Shown here piece by piece: positions 10,209-18,655 of a stretch of 64,000 nt of DNA (its first letter is position 1; each line of letters opens with the position of its first letter). The notes below the pieces were generated by a model. That model searched no databases, was not told the origin of the DNA, and was given only the letters and a program-made list of their open reading frames with translations. Where the stretch lies: assembly GCF_000282315.2 (NCBI RefSeq), contig NZ_AKJN02000006.1, positions 558,001 through 622,000 on the forward strand. Direction: 5' to 3'. The position numbers and the translations under genes were made by a program. Source of the stretch: Pseudomonas sp. GM41(2012). GTDB taxonomy: Bacteria > Pseudomonadota > Gammaproteobacteria > Pseudomonadales > Pseudomonadaceae.

Positions 10209-11660
10209 TCAGCGGTTCAGGCTGGCGGCTGTTTCAGTGGCCGGCGGATTTTCCATGACTTGCAGGATCGAGGCTTCCGGATCGAAGTCATCTTCTTCCA
10301 GCTCGATGAATTCCTCGGGCAGGAAGATATTCAGCACGATTGCGCACAACGCGCCGACGGTGATCGGCGATTCAAAGATGTTGTGCAGCGCCTTCGGCAA
10401 CTCGCGCAGCACTTCCGGCACCGCCGCGACACCCAGGCCCATGCCGAGGGAAATCGACACGATCAGCATGTTGCGTCGATGCAGGCCGGCTTCGGCGAGG
10501 ATCTTGATTCCGGCGACGGCGACGGTGCCGAACATCACCAGTTCAGCGCCACCGAGTACCGGTTTGGGCATCAGTTGCAGCACCGCGCCGATCATCGGGA
10601 ACAACCCCAGCACCACCAACAAACCGGCAATGAAGAACGCCACGTAGCGGCTGGCCACGCCGGTGAGCTGAATCACGCCGTTGTTCTGGGCGAAGGTCAC
10701 CATCGGCATGCTGTTGAACACGGCGGCCATGGCCGAGTTGAGGCCGTCGGCGAGCAGGCCGGACTTGATCCGGCGGATGTAGATCGGGCCTTTGACGGGC
10801 TGCCGGGAAATCATCGAGTTGGCGGTCAAGTCACCGGCGGCTTCCAGCGGCGACACCAGGAAAATCACCGCCACTGGCACAAACGCCACCCAATCGAAGT
10901 TAAAGCCGTACTTGAACGGCACCGGCACGCTCATCAGGGGGACTTCGGGCAGGCTGGCGAAATTGACGTCACCCATCAGCCAGGCCACGAGATAGCCGAG
11001 GGTCAGGCCGATGACAATCGCACCGAGGCGCAAGAACGGCACATCGACCCGGTTCAACACCACAATCGTTCCGAGCACCAGGGCCGCCAGGGCCAGATGA
11101 CTCCCCGCGCCGAGGTCCGCCGCACCGAAGCCACCGGCGATGTCGGTCATGGCGACTTTGATCAGTGACAGGCCCATCAGCGTGATGATCGTGCCGGTCA
11201 CCACCGGGGTGATCAGCATCCGCAATTTGCCGATGAACTGGCTCAACACTACTTCGATGAAGGCAGCGAAAAAGCACACACCGAAGATGGTCGACAGGAT
11301 TTCATCGGTGCCGCCGCCCCGGGCCTTGACCATGAAACCGGCACTGAGAATCACGCTGATGAATGAGAAACTGGTGCCTTGCAGACACAGCAGGCCGGAA
11401 CCGATCGGGCCGAAACGTCGTGCCTGAACAAACGTGCCCAGCCCCGAGACGAACAGCGCCATGCTGATCAGGTACGGCACTTCACTTTGCAGGCCGAGAG
11501 CGCCGCCCATGATCAGGGTCGGGGTGATGATGCCGACGAAACTGGCGAGCACGTGTTGCAGGGCGGCGAAGACGGTGGCGGTCAGGTGCGGGCGATCGTC
11601 GAGGCCGTAGATCAGGTCGGAACGGGGCCGGGGTTTTGCGTGTTCGGATGAGGTCACGAG
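10209..11660 (-). CDS. NCS2-family nucleobase (xanthine/uracil) permease
   Basis: Proton-coupled purine/pyrimidine transporter of the nucleobase:cation symporter-2 family with about 12-14 membrane segments. Family signatures are the QHVLASFVGIITPTLIMGG segment near the N-terminus, LCLQGTSFSF, and the central substrate/cation region SPLEAAGDLTANS with FNSMPMVTFAQNNGVIQLTGVASR. The acidic C-terminus (ELEEDDFDPEAS) is cytoplasmic. The start is uncertain: a GTG at 11660 (VTSSEHAKPRPRSDL) gives about 483 residues, whereas an ATG at 11717 would begin next to the REP. Neither has a clear ribosome site. The substrate cannot be told from sequence. Whether it serves the nic cluster is unknown. Confidence 0.85.
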   Translation of the reverse strand, partial: LVTSSEHAKPRPRSDLIYGLDDRPHLTATVFAALQHVLASFVGIITPTLIMGGALGLQSEVPYLISMALFVSGLGTFVQARRFGPIGSGLLCLQGTSFSFISVILSAGFMVKARGGGTDEILSTIFGVCFFAAFIEVVLSQFIGKLRMLITPVVTGTIITLMGLSLIKVAMTDIAGGFGAADLGAGSHLALAALVLGTIVVLNRVDVPFLRLGAIVIGLTLGYLVAWLMGDVNFASLPEVPLMSVPVPFKYGFNFDWVAFVPVAVIFLVSPLEAAGDLTANSMISRQPVKGPIYIRRIKSGLLADGLNSAMAAVFNSMPMVTFAQNNGVIQLTGVASRYVAFFIAGLLVVLGLFPMIGAVLQLMPKPVLGGAELVMFGTVAVAGIKILAEAGLHRRNMLIVSISLGMGLGVAAVPEVLRELPKALHNIFESPITVGALCAIVLNIFLPEEFIELEEDDFDPEASILQVMENPPATETAASLNR

Positions 11661-11719
11661 GAATGCGCCAAGGGGGCAGGTCAAAAAATGGAGGCGCAGG
11701 ATGCCAGAAACCGGCAAAA

Positions 11720-11797
11720 GATCAAAAGATCGCAGCCTCCGGCAGCTCCTACGCCAATCTCCTGTAGGAGCTGCCGGAGGCTGCGATCTTTTGATCT
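11720..11797. repeat. REP pair, AGATCGCAGCCT family
   Basis: Long inverted repeat of about 34 bases per arm (GATCAAAAGATCGCAGCCTC ... and its complement), with a short AT-containing centre. Same family as 38408-38485 and 53064-53161. Located between the permease start and the 3' end of the LysR gene. Confidence 0.9.
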
Positions 11798-12691
11798 TCA
11801 GGCAAACGCTGCCAACAAATCCTCTTCAAAGGCTTTCTGCGCATCCCCCGGTACCTGGGCGCGATGTCGGGCTAGATGGAATGCCACCTCGAAACTCATA
11901 TCGGCACGGCGCACGGCGCGCAGCAATCCTTTGTCTTCCCAGCTGCGGGCAAAGTGTTCGGGTAAATAACCGACATGCTTGCCAGAGAGAATGAAGGCGA
12001 GGGTGCCTTCGACCTGTTCCGAGCGCGCCGAACACATCTTCCCCTGGAAGGGCTCGTCGCTGCGCAGGAAGCGGTAAGGGTGATCGACCCGATCGCAAGC
12101 CTGTAGCGCTTGATCGTCAGGCGCATCATGGGTGAACAACGGATGGCCGGCCGCGCAATACAGGTGCTGGGTTTCGGTAAACAGTTCGCGGTAGTCAAAA
12201 GCGCTTTGCACTTGTGAGAAATAGCCGATCGCCAGGTCCAGTCGTTGTTGCAGCAGCAACCGTTCCATTTCGCCGGGCATGGCGCTGATCAACTCGATGC
12301 GTACCGATTCGTCCCGACCACGAAAGCGTCGGATCGCATCGGCCACCCGTTGCAACACGGATTGATCGAGCGCTTCGGAGAGCCCCAGACGAACCTCGCC
12401 AATCAAGCGCCCGGCCACACCATTGGATTGATGGCGGAAGGCTTCGATGGACTCGAACAGGCTGCGAGTCGCACTCAGCAGTTGCTCGCCCTTGGGCGTG
12501 ATCTTGAAACCACCCTTGCCACGACTGCACAGGCGATAGCCGAGTCGGGTTTCCAGTTTGGCCATTTGCTGGCTGATGCTCGACTGGCTCAAGCCCAACT
12601 CCCCCTGAGCCGCGCTGAAACCGCCGCACTCCACCACGTTGACGAACAGGCGCAGCAGTTGCAGATCGAGATCGTGGAGTTGGCTGAGCAT
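11798..12691 (-). CDS. LysR-family transcriptional regulator
   Basis: LTTR of 297 residues from the ATG at 12691 (a TTG lies directly before it). The N-terminal HTH is typical: LRLFVNVVECGGFSAAQGEL ... LSQSSISQQMAKLETRLGYRL. The rest is a periplasmic-binding-like effector domain. It is divergent from a polyamine-type binding protein and an agmatinase-family gene, so it probably activates them in response to a guanidino compound or polyamine. A perfect TTGGTA-TTT-TACCAA palindrome lies between the divergent starts. The inducer is not predictable. Confidence 0.85.
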   Translation of the reverse strand: MLSQLHDLDLQLLRLFVNVVECGGFSAAQGELGLSQSSISQQMAKLETRLGYRLCSRGKGGFKITPKGEQLLSATRSLFESIEAFRHQSNGVAGRLIGEVRLGLSEALDQSVLQRVADAIRRFRGRDESVRIELISAMPGEMERLLLQQRLDLAIGYFSQVQSAFDYRELFTETQHLYCAAGHPLFTHDAPDDQALQACDRVDHPYRFLRSDEPFQGKMCSARSEQVEGTLAFILSGKHVGYLPEHFARSWEDKGLLRAVRRADMSFEVAFHLARHRAQVPGDAQKAFEEDLLAAFA

Positions 12692-12727
12692 CAAACATTA
12701 TTCCAGGATAAAGTCAGGATAATTAAC

Positions 12728-12742
12728 TTGGTATTTTACCAA
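12728..12742. promoter_or_regulatory. Palindromic operator candidate between LysR and binding-protein genes
   Basis: Perfect inverted repeat TTGGTA-TTT-TACCAA, about 40 bases upstream of the LysR start and 52 bases upstream of the binding-protein start. Size and position suit a LysR-type recognition site. AGGATAA repeats flank it at about 12705-12721. Confidence 0.5.
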
Positions 12743-12793
12743 TGTATCCGACGACGCATTCTGCATCCACTTCATCTGGTCAGGTGTTCCGTC

Positions 12794-13885
12794 ATGGCTC
12801 CCATGTTCAAGCTGTGTTTACCCGCGCTGTTCCTCGCCATGGCTGTATCGGCCCAGGCCGAGGAAAAAGTCCTCAATCTCTACAGTTGGTCCGATTACGT
12901 AGCGCCTGAAACCTTGCAGCGGTTCGAGCAGGAAACCGGTATCCACGTGCGCTACGACACGTTCGATTCCTCGGAGGTGCTCGAAACCAAGTTGCTCACC
13001 GGTGGCAGCGGTTATGACGTGGTCGTGCCGTCGTCCAGTGTGCTGGCCCGTGGACTGGCCGCCGGTGCGTTGAAAGAGATTCCCCACGAAGGCCTCAAGG
13101 GTTACGCCAACCTCGATCCGGATTTGCTGGAAAAACTCGCCGCCGTCGACCCCGGCAACCGTTACGGCGTGCCCTACACCTGGGGCACCCTGGGCCTGGG
13201 GATGAATGTCGAAGCGGTGAAACAGCGCTTGCCGAATGTGCCGCTCAATAGCCTCGATTTGCTGTTCAAGCCTGAGTACGCCAGCCAATTGAAGGACTGT
13301 GGCATCGCCATTCTCGATTCGCCTCAGGAAGTGTTTGGCCTGGCGTTGCATTACCTGGGTAAAGATCCCTACAGCACCGACAAGGCCGATCTGTCAGCCG
13401 CCGAGGCGTTACTGCATCAGCTGCAGCCGAATGTGCTGTACGTCGCGACCGGTCGGCAGATCAGCGATCTGGCCAATGGGGATGTTTGCCTGGCGCTGAC
13501 CTACAACGGTGACGCCAGCATGGCCGCCGACCAGGCGCGCAAGTCCAACAAACCGTTCGAAGTGGCGTACCGGATTCCGAAAGAGGGCACGCTGGTCTGG
13601 CAGGACAACCTGGCGATCCCCAAGGACGCGCCTCACCCCGAAGCGGCCCGCGCCTTTATAGAGTTCATGTTGCGCCCGGACTCCGTCGCGGCACTGACCA
13701 ACACACTGTTCTTTGCCACGGCCAACCAGGCAGCAACGCCGCTGGTGGATGAGGCGGTGCGCACCGACCCGGACATTTACCCACCCGCCGACGTTCGCGG
13801 TTTGCTGTACGCCGACCGCAGCATGAGCCTCAAGGACCTGCGCCAGCGCACTCGCTTGTGGACCACTTTCCGTAGCCGCCAATAA
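12794..13885 (+). CDS. Periplasmic polyamine-type (PotF/SpuD-like) substrate-binding protein
   Basis: ABC-transporter binding protein of 363 residues. A signal peptide is evident (MAPMFKLCLPALFLAMAVSAQA, cleavage before EEKVL). The mature start LNLYSWSDYVAPETL is characteristic of PotD/PotF/SpuD polyamine binders, and aromatic residues such as Trp in YSWSDY and YTWGTLGLG would line the site. No ATPase or permease genes follow; only an agmatinase-family gene 21 bases downstream. It either delivers substrate to a transporter encoded elsewhere or acts as a sensor. In-frame extension upstream to 12245 is antisense to the LysR gene and is rejected. Confidence 0.85.
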   Translation: MAPMFKLCLPALFLAMAVSAQAEEKVLNLYSWSDYVAPETLQRFEQETGIHVRYDTFDSSEVLETKLLTGGSGYDVVVPSSSVLARGLAAGALKEIPHEGLKGYANLDPDLLEKLAAVDPGNRYGVPYTWGTLGLGMNVEAVKQRLPNVPLNSLDLLFKPEYASQLKDCGIAILDSPQEVFGLALHYLGKDPYSTDKADLSAAEALLHQLQPNVLYVATGRQISDLANGDVCLALTYNGDASMAADQARKSNKPFEVAYRIPKEGTLVWQDNLAIPKDAPHPEAARAFIEFMLRPDSVAALTNTLFFATANQAATPLVDEAVRTDPDIYPPADVRGLLYADRSMSLKDLRQRTRLWTTFRSRQ

Positions 13886-13906
13886 GCCAATAACAAGGAG
13901 CACCTG

Positions 13907-14866
13907 ATGGACGTCCCGATGCAAAACGATCAGGCCATGACCCGCGACAGCCTCTACGGCACCGCCGCCGAAAGTACCTACGCCGGAATCACCAGTTTCA
14001 TGCGTCGTCGCTACAGTCGCGACTTGCGCGGCGTCGACGTAGCGGTCAGCGGTGTCCCGTTCGACACCGCCACCAGCAACCGCCCCGGTGCGCGTTTCGG
14101 ACCACGGGGCATTCGTGCCGCGTCCACCGGGATTGCCTGGGAACGCCATTGGCCGTGGGCCTTCGATCCGTTCGACCATCTGGCGGTCATCGACTACGGC
14201 GATTGCGACTTCGATTACGGCACACCGCAGTCGGTGCCGGAAAGCATCGAAGCCCATGCCGAACACATTCTCAACGCCGGCAGCGCGATGCTGACGTTCG
14301 GCGGGGATCACTTCATCACGTACCCGCTGCTCAAAGCCCATGCGCGTAAACACGGTCCGCTGTCGTTGATCCACTTCGACGCCCACAGCGACACCTGGCC
14401 GGACGAAGACGGCAAGCGCGTCGATCACGGCACGATGTTCTGGCACGCGGCCAAGGAAGGGTTGGTGGATCCGTCGCGTTCGGTGCAGATCGGCTTGCGC
14501 ACCACCAATGACGATCACCAGGGCTTTCAAGTGCTGGATGCGCGGCAAGTGCATCGACGCGGTATTGATGCGATTGTCGAGGCCATTCGGGCGCGGGTCG
14601 GTGATCACCCGGTGTACCTGACGTTCGACATTGATTGCCTTGATCCGGCCTTCGCTCCAGGCACCGGAACGCCGGTGTGCGGTGGCCTGAGCACGGTGCA
14701 GGCGCTGGAAATCCTGGGTGGCTTGCGCGGGATCAATCTGGTGGGGATGGACGTCGTGGAAGTGGCGCCGGCCTACGACAGTGCGGACATTACCTCACTG
14801 GCGGCGGCGACGTTGGCGATGGAAATGCTGTGCCTCTATGCCGCGAAGCATAAGGTCGATCGGTAA
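13907..14866 (+). CDS. speB: Agmatinase/guanidino-acid ureohydrolase family protein
   Basis: Mn-dependent ureohydrolase of 319 residues. Metal ligands are complete: His135 (GGDHF), Asp158, His160 and Asp162 (FDAHSDT), Asp241 and Asp243 (FDIDCLDPAFAPGTGTP). It would release urea from agmatine or a related guanidino compound; Pseudomonas paralogues act on agmatine, 4-guanidinobutyrate or 3-guanidinopropionate, which sequence alone does not separate. A good ribosome site (AAGGAG) precedes the ATG. It follows the polyamine-type binding protein and both are divergent from a LysR gene, pointing to uptake and breakdown of a guanidino compound or polyamine. Confidence 0.85.
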   Translation: MDVPMQNDQAMTRDSLYGTAAESTYAGITSFMRRRYSRDLRGVDVAVSGVPFDTATSNRPGARFGPRGIRAASTGIAWERHWPWAFDPFDHLAVIDYGDCDFDYGTPQSVPESIEAHAEHILNAGSAMLTFGGDHFITYPLLKAHARKHGPLSLIHFDAHSDTWPDEDGKRVDHGTMFWHAAKEGLVDPSRSVQIGLRTTNDDHQGFQVLDARQVHRRGIDAIVEAIRARVGDHPVYLTFDIDCLDPAFAPGTGTPVCGGLSTVQALEILGGLRGINLVGMDVVEVAPAYDSADITSLAAATLAMEMLCLYAAKHKVDR

Positions 14867-14870
14867 TACG

Positions 14871-14963
14871 CCATCGCGGGCAAGCCTTGCTCCTACAGGA
14901 TTGTTGTCGAACACAAAGTGTGTGAACGCCACAAAACCTGTAGGAGCAAGGCTTGCCCGCGAT
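14871..14963. repeat. REP pair, CTTGCCCGCGA family
   Basis: CCATCGCGGGCAAGCCTTGC ... facing ... AGGAGCAAGGCTTGCCCGCG, with about 35 bases between arms. Lies between the convergent ureohydrolase and aldo/keto reductase genes. Confidence 0.88.
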
Positions 14964-14969
14964 GCTTTT

Positions 14970-16022
14970 TCAGGCAACCGGGATTTTTGGTAGATCCAAC
15001 GTCTCAGTCCCGGTAAATCGCGCCATCGACCCGGCAATGGATTCATGGGGCACGCCCATCGCCACACCACTGACCCCATCAAGTCGCGACAACTGATCAG
15101 CACTCAATTGCACATTCAACGCCCCCAGCGTCGCATCCAATTGCTCACGGGTGCGCGAGCCGAGAATCGGAATCAGCGCCGTGGTCGAACGCTTGGCTTT
15201 TTCCCGCAGCCAGGCTACGGCCACGTGCGTCGGGCTGGCGCCCAGTTCTGCGGCGACGGCCAGCAAAGTGTCGAGCAGGGCGGTTTCACGGGCGCTTTTC
15301 TCGGCATGAATCAGCACGCCGAGTTTGGCGGCGCGGTTGTCGCCATCGTTGGTGCGGTACTTGCCGGTGAGGAACCCGCCACCCAACGGTGACCATAACG
15401 TAGCGGCCAGGCCCAAGGCTTCGGCCATCGGCAGTTGTTCACGTTCGGCGGTGCGTTCGGCGAGGCTGTATTCCACCTGAATCGCCGCAATCGGTGAGAA
15501 CCCGCGAACCTCGGCCAGCAAATCGGCCCGAGCGATGCGCCACGCCGGGAAGTTCGACAGCCCGGCGTAATGAATCTTGCCGGCGCGCACCAGGTCGTCG
15601 AAACCGCGCAGGATTTCTTCCATGGGCGTCACGCCATCGCTCATGTGGGCCCAGAACAGGTCGATGTGGTCGGTGTTGAGTCGTTTCAGGCTTTCTTCCA
15701 CGGCGCGAACCATGTTCTTGCGGTTGTTGCCGGTGTGGGAAATGCCCGCAGCCGGTGTAGTCCCCAAGGTGTATTTGGTGGCGATGACCAGGCGATCCCG
15801 TTCCGCTGCGATGAACTCGCCGAGCATGGCTTCCGACTGGCCCGCCTGATAGCCGTTGGCAGTGTCGATGAAATTGCCGCCGGCCTCCAGGTAGCCATCA
15901 AAGATACGTTTGGCTTCGTCGCGCTCGGCGCCATGACCCCAACCGGTGCCGAAGTTACCGGCGCCCAGCGCCAGTTCCGAGACCCGCAAGCCGGTTTTGC
16001 GGCCGAAGACTTTGTAATGCAT
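14970..16022 (-). CDS. Aldo/keto reductase
   Basis: NADPH-dependent (beta/alpha)8 oxidoreductase of 350 residues. The catalytic tetrad is present: Asp53 and Tyr58 (NFIDTANGYQAG), Lys83 (IATKYTL) and His126 (DLFWAHMSD). The cofactor-binding SPLGGGFLTGKY and ILGSRTREQLD stretches are typical of the AKR11-13-like group that is often annotated as a voltage-channel beta-like reductase. A good ribosome site (AGGAGTCATCC) precedes the ATG. Divergent from a WYL-domain regulator; the physiological substrate is unknown. Confidence 0.88.
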   Translation of the reverse strand: MHYKVFGRKTGLRVSELALGAGNFGTGWGHGAERDEAKRIFDGYLEAGGNFIDTANGYQAGQSEAMLGEFIAAERDRLVIATKYTLGTTPAAGISHTGNNRKNMVRAVEESLKRLNTDHIDLFWAHMSDGVTPMEEILRGFDDLVRAGKIHYAGLSNFPAWRIARADLLAEVRGFSPIAAIQVEYSLAERTAEREQLPMAEALGLAATLWSPLGGGFLTGKYRTNDGDNRAAKLGVLIHAEKSARETALLDTLLAVAAELGASPTHVAVAWLREKAKRSTTALIPILGSRTREQLDATLGALNVQLSADQLSRLDGVSGVAMGVPHESIAGSMARFTGTETLDLPKIPVA

Positions 16023-16063
16023 AGGATGACTCCTGAAGGAAAAGACGTTGGGGTCGAATATAA

Positions 16064-16077
16064 ATGTCTAGCGACAT
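16064..16077. promoter_or_regulatory. Inverted repeat between aldo/keto reductase and WYL regulator
   Basis: ATGTC-TAGC-GACAT, a short perfect inverted repeat 42 bases upstream of the reductase start, inside an AT-rich stretch (TATAAATGTC ... GACATGTATT). Candidate binding site for the divergently encoded regulator. Confidence 0.4.
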
Positions 16078-16226
16078 GTATTTAATATGATGCGAGTAAT
16101 ATTTACCGTCAAGGCGCTTTTCCGCTCACAAGAGAAAGGCCGACCACCGGCCTGATTGCTACTGCCACTTTCTGACAGAGTCCTCTGCTAAGCTCCGACA
16201 ACTTTTACGGACAGAGCCTGCCGATC

Positions 16227-16943
16227 GTGTCGCGTACCACTCGTTTATTGACCTTGTTGCAAGTGCTGCGCGGCAAAAGTCGTCCGGTGACCGCGGCAAC
16301 ACTTGCCGGCGAATTGGAGATTTCTGAACGCACGCTGTACCGCGACATCGCCGAACTCACCGCCCTTGGCGCGCCAATCTATGGCGAAGCGGGGATCGGC
16401 TACGTGCTGCGCAGCGGTTTGTTTCTGCCGCCGCTGATGCTCAACGCCGATGAAACCGAAGCCATCGTGCTGGGGTTGCGCTATGTGGATCAGCGTGGGG
16501 ATGAGGTGTTGAGCAAGGCTGCGGCGGATGCGCTGGCCAAGATTGCGGCGGTATTGGCGCCGGAAGCGCTGGACGCGTTACGCAACCCGACGGTGTTGCC
16601 GGGCCCGCCCGGCTATGGCTTTGCGCCCAACGCCGTGCCACTGAATGTATTTCGCCAGGCCATCCGCGATCAGGCCAAGCTGCACATCGATTACGCGGAC
16701 GCCAACCAGGTGCCGAGTCAGCGGCTGATCTGGCCGCTGGCCCTGGGGTTTCTGAACGAGGTGCGAATCATCGTCGCCTGGTGTGAATTGCGCAGCGCCT
16801 ATCGCACCTTTCGCACTGACCGGATCTCGGCAGCGAACGAGCAGGGCGAGCGTTATCCGGGGCGGCGCAGCGACCTGTTGCGCACCTGGCGCAAACAGAT
16901 GCAACTGGACGAAGCAGGGCGCTTCACTCCTGACAAGAACTGA
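16227..16943 (+). CDS. YafY-type regulator (HTH_11 plus WYL domain)
   Basis: DeoR-like N-terminal winged helix (LLTLLQVLRGKSRPVTAATL ... ISERTLYRDIAELTALGAPI, residues 7-50) followed by a WYL ligand-sensing domain (HIDYADANQVPSQRLIWPLA ... VAWCELRSAYRTFRTDRI, residues 150-200). Total 238 residues from a GTG start. It is divergent from an aldo/keto reductase and upstream of an NTF2-like gene, so it probably controls one or both. The effector is unknown. Confidence 0.85.
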   Translation: MSRTTRLLTLLQVLRGKSRPVTAATLAGELEISERTLYRDIAELTALGAPIYGEAGIGYVLRSGLFLPPLMLNADETEAIVLGLRYVDQRGDEVLSKAAADALAKIAAVLAPEALDALRNPTVLPGPPGYGFAPNAVPLNVFRQAIRDQAKLHIDYADANQVPSQRLIWPLALGFLNEVRIIVAWCELRSAYRTFRTDRISAANEQGERYPGRRSDLLRTWRKQMQLDEAGRFTPDKN

Positions 16944-16995
16944 CACAGGCTTGTTTTAGCATGGCTCCAGAATCAACAAACAAGGAGCCGTAACC

Positions 16996-17337
16996 ATGTC
17001 CAATCCCGCCTCTTCACTGGCACCCGCCATCGCCGCCTACATTGCAGCCGCCAATGCCCGCGACACCTCACGGGTGGCCAGTTTTTTCGCTGAGGATGCC
17101 AACGTGTTCGATGAAGGCCAGCACCAGGTCGGCACCCAGGCCATCGCGCAATGGATGCAAGACACCGCCCAGCGTTACCAGCCACGGGTTGAAGTGCTCG
17201 ACGTGCAACTGCGCACCGGCAAGGTGCTGGTGCATAACCTGATCTCCGGAACGTTTCCCGGCAGCCCTCTGGAATTGCGCTACATGTTTCGCCTGAATGA
17301 ACAGGGCAAGATCGCCCGACTAGACATCTCTCTCTAA
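16996..17337 (+). CDS. Nuclear transport factor 2 / SnoaL-like protein
   Basis: Small cone-fold protein of 113 residues. The typical NTF2-like opening (AIAAYIAAANARDTSRVASF FAEDA) and the closing beta strands (LRYMFRLNEQGKIARLDISL) are visible. The ATG follows AAGGAGCCGTAACC, a strong ribosome site. Members are isomerases, hydrolases or have no known activity; no catalytic assignment is possible. It follows the WYL regulator by 52 bases and may be in the same unit. Confidence 0.8.
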   Translation: MSNPASSLAPAIAAYIAAANARDTSRVASFFAEDANVFDEGQHQVGTQAIAQWMQDTAQRYQPRVEVLDVQLRTGKVLVHNLISGTFPGSPLELRYMFRLNEQGKIARLDISL

Positions 17338-17354
17338 TCGACAACGAGATCCCC

Positions 17355-17487
17355 TGTGGCGAGGGGATTTATCCCCGTCCGGCTGCGAAGCAGTCGTAAA
17401 ACCTGAATGCACGATCTATCTGATGCAACGCGTTGTTTGAATTCACGACTGCTTCGCAGCCGGACGGGGATAAATCCCCTCGCCACA
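17355..17487. repeat. Long REP-type inverted repeat, GGCGAGGGGATTTATCCCC family
   Basis: Two arms of 43 bases (TGTGGCGAGGGGATTTATCC ... and the complement ending ... CCTCGCCACA) around about 47 unique bases. Each arm also contains the internal mini-hairpin GGGGATTTATCCCC. Different family from the other REPs in this window. Confidence 0.9.
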
Positions 17488-17520
17488 ACGCAACTGCTAC
17501 ATGGACGTATACTGCCGCGC

Positions 17521-18639
17521 ATGAATGTCGACTCCCCCTTAAGCGCCTGGCAACAGGCCATCGAACAGAAGGGCTTCGTCCAGGACGAAGCCCAGGAACA
17601 TGCCGTGTGGGCGCTGCAGAAATGCTATGAGGCGCTGCATGAAGGGCGCACGCCGATCACTGGCGTGTACCTCTGGGGTCCGGTCGGGCGCGGCAAGACC
17701 TGGTTGATGGACCAGTTTTACCAAAGCCTGAAGGTCCCGGCCCGGCGCCAGCATTTCCACCACTTTATGGGCTGGGTGCATCAGCGTTCGTTTCAACTGA
17801 CCGGCACCGCCGACCCGTTGAAGGCGCTGGCTCGCGAACTGAGCGAGGAAGTGCGGGTCCTGTGCTTTGACGAATTGTTCGTCAACGACATTGGCGACGC
17901 GATCATTCTCGGGCGTTTGTTTCAGGTGATGTTCGAGCAGGGTGTGGTGGTGGTCTGCACCTCCAATCAGCCGCCGGACCAGCTGTACGCCGATGGCTTC
18001 AACCGCGACCGGTTCGTGCCCGCCATCGAGGCCATCAAGAAACATATGCAGGTGATTGCGGTGGATGGCGGCGAAGATCATCGCCTGCACCCAGGCAAAG
18101 GTTTGCAACGTTACTGGGTGGCGGCACCGGGGCAACCCAGCGCTCTGGGAGAAGTGTTCAAGGCACTGACCGTCGGCCAGTCGGTGTCCAGTGACCCGAT
18201 CAAGGTGGGCTACCGCTCACTCAATGTCGTGCAGGCCAGTCCAACCGTACTCTGGACTCGTTACGCCGACCTCTGTGAACAGCCGTTTGCCGCCATGGAT
18301 TTCATCGCCCTGTGCGACACCTTCAGCGCTATTCTGTTGAGTGACGTGCCCAACCTCAGCGCGCAAAAGCGCGAAGGGCGCATCGCCCGAGGCACTGAAG
18401 ACGGCGTCGAGCGGGTGGTGGCGGGCGATCGCGAGCTGCCGCAACTGTCGGTGCATGACGACGGTGTACGGCGTTTCATCGCCCTGGTGGACGAGTGCTA
18501 CGACCGCAAGGTGCCGCTGTGCCTCGAAGCGCAGGTACCCATGGAATCGTTGTACACCGAGGGTTATCTGGAGTTTCCGTTCCGCCGCACCCTAAGCCGT
18601 TTACAGGAAATGCAGCTGCAACGTTTCGCTGAAGCTTGA
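17521..18639 (+). CDS. zapE: Cell division protein ZapE (AFG1-like ATPase)
   Basis: P-loop ATPase of 372 residues from the ATG at 17521. Walker A is GPVGRGKT at 53-60, Walker B is VLCFDELFVND, and sensor-like VVVCTSNQPPDQLY follows. In E. coli ZapE associates with the Z ring under stress; mitochondrial Afg1/LACE1 is the eukaryotic relative. Many Pseudomonas carry two AFG1-like genes, so this may be the second paralogue rather than the divisome one. The in-frame upstream part to 17407 lies in the REP and is not coding. Confidence 0.88.
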   Translation: MNVDSPLSAWQQAIEQKGFVQDEAQEHAVWALQKCYEALHEGRTPITGVYLWGPVGRGKTWLMDQFYQSLKVPARRQHFHHFMGWVHQRSFQLTGTADPLKALARELSEEVRVLCFDELFVNDIGDAIILGRLFQVMFEQGVVVVCTSNQPPDQLYADGFNRDRFVPAIEAIKKHMQVIAVDGGEDHRLHPGKGLQRYWVAAPGQPSALGEVFKALTVGQSVSSDPIKVGYRSLNVVQASPTVLWTRYADLCEQPFAAMDFIALCDTFSAILLSDVPNLSAQKREGRIARGTEDGVERVVAGDRELPQLSVHDDGVRRFIALVDECYDRKVPLCLEAQVPMESLYTEGYLEFPFRRTLSRLQEMQLQRFAEA

Positions 18640-18655
18640 ACAAGGAGCCGCGAAC

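Noticed and set aside
12245..12793. Upstream in-frame extension of the polyamine-type binding protein
   Set aside because: It would overlap the divergent LysR gene antisense and bury the signal peptide; the ATG at 12794 gives a proper secretory N-terminus.
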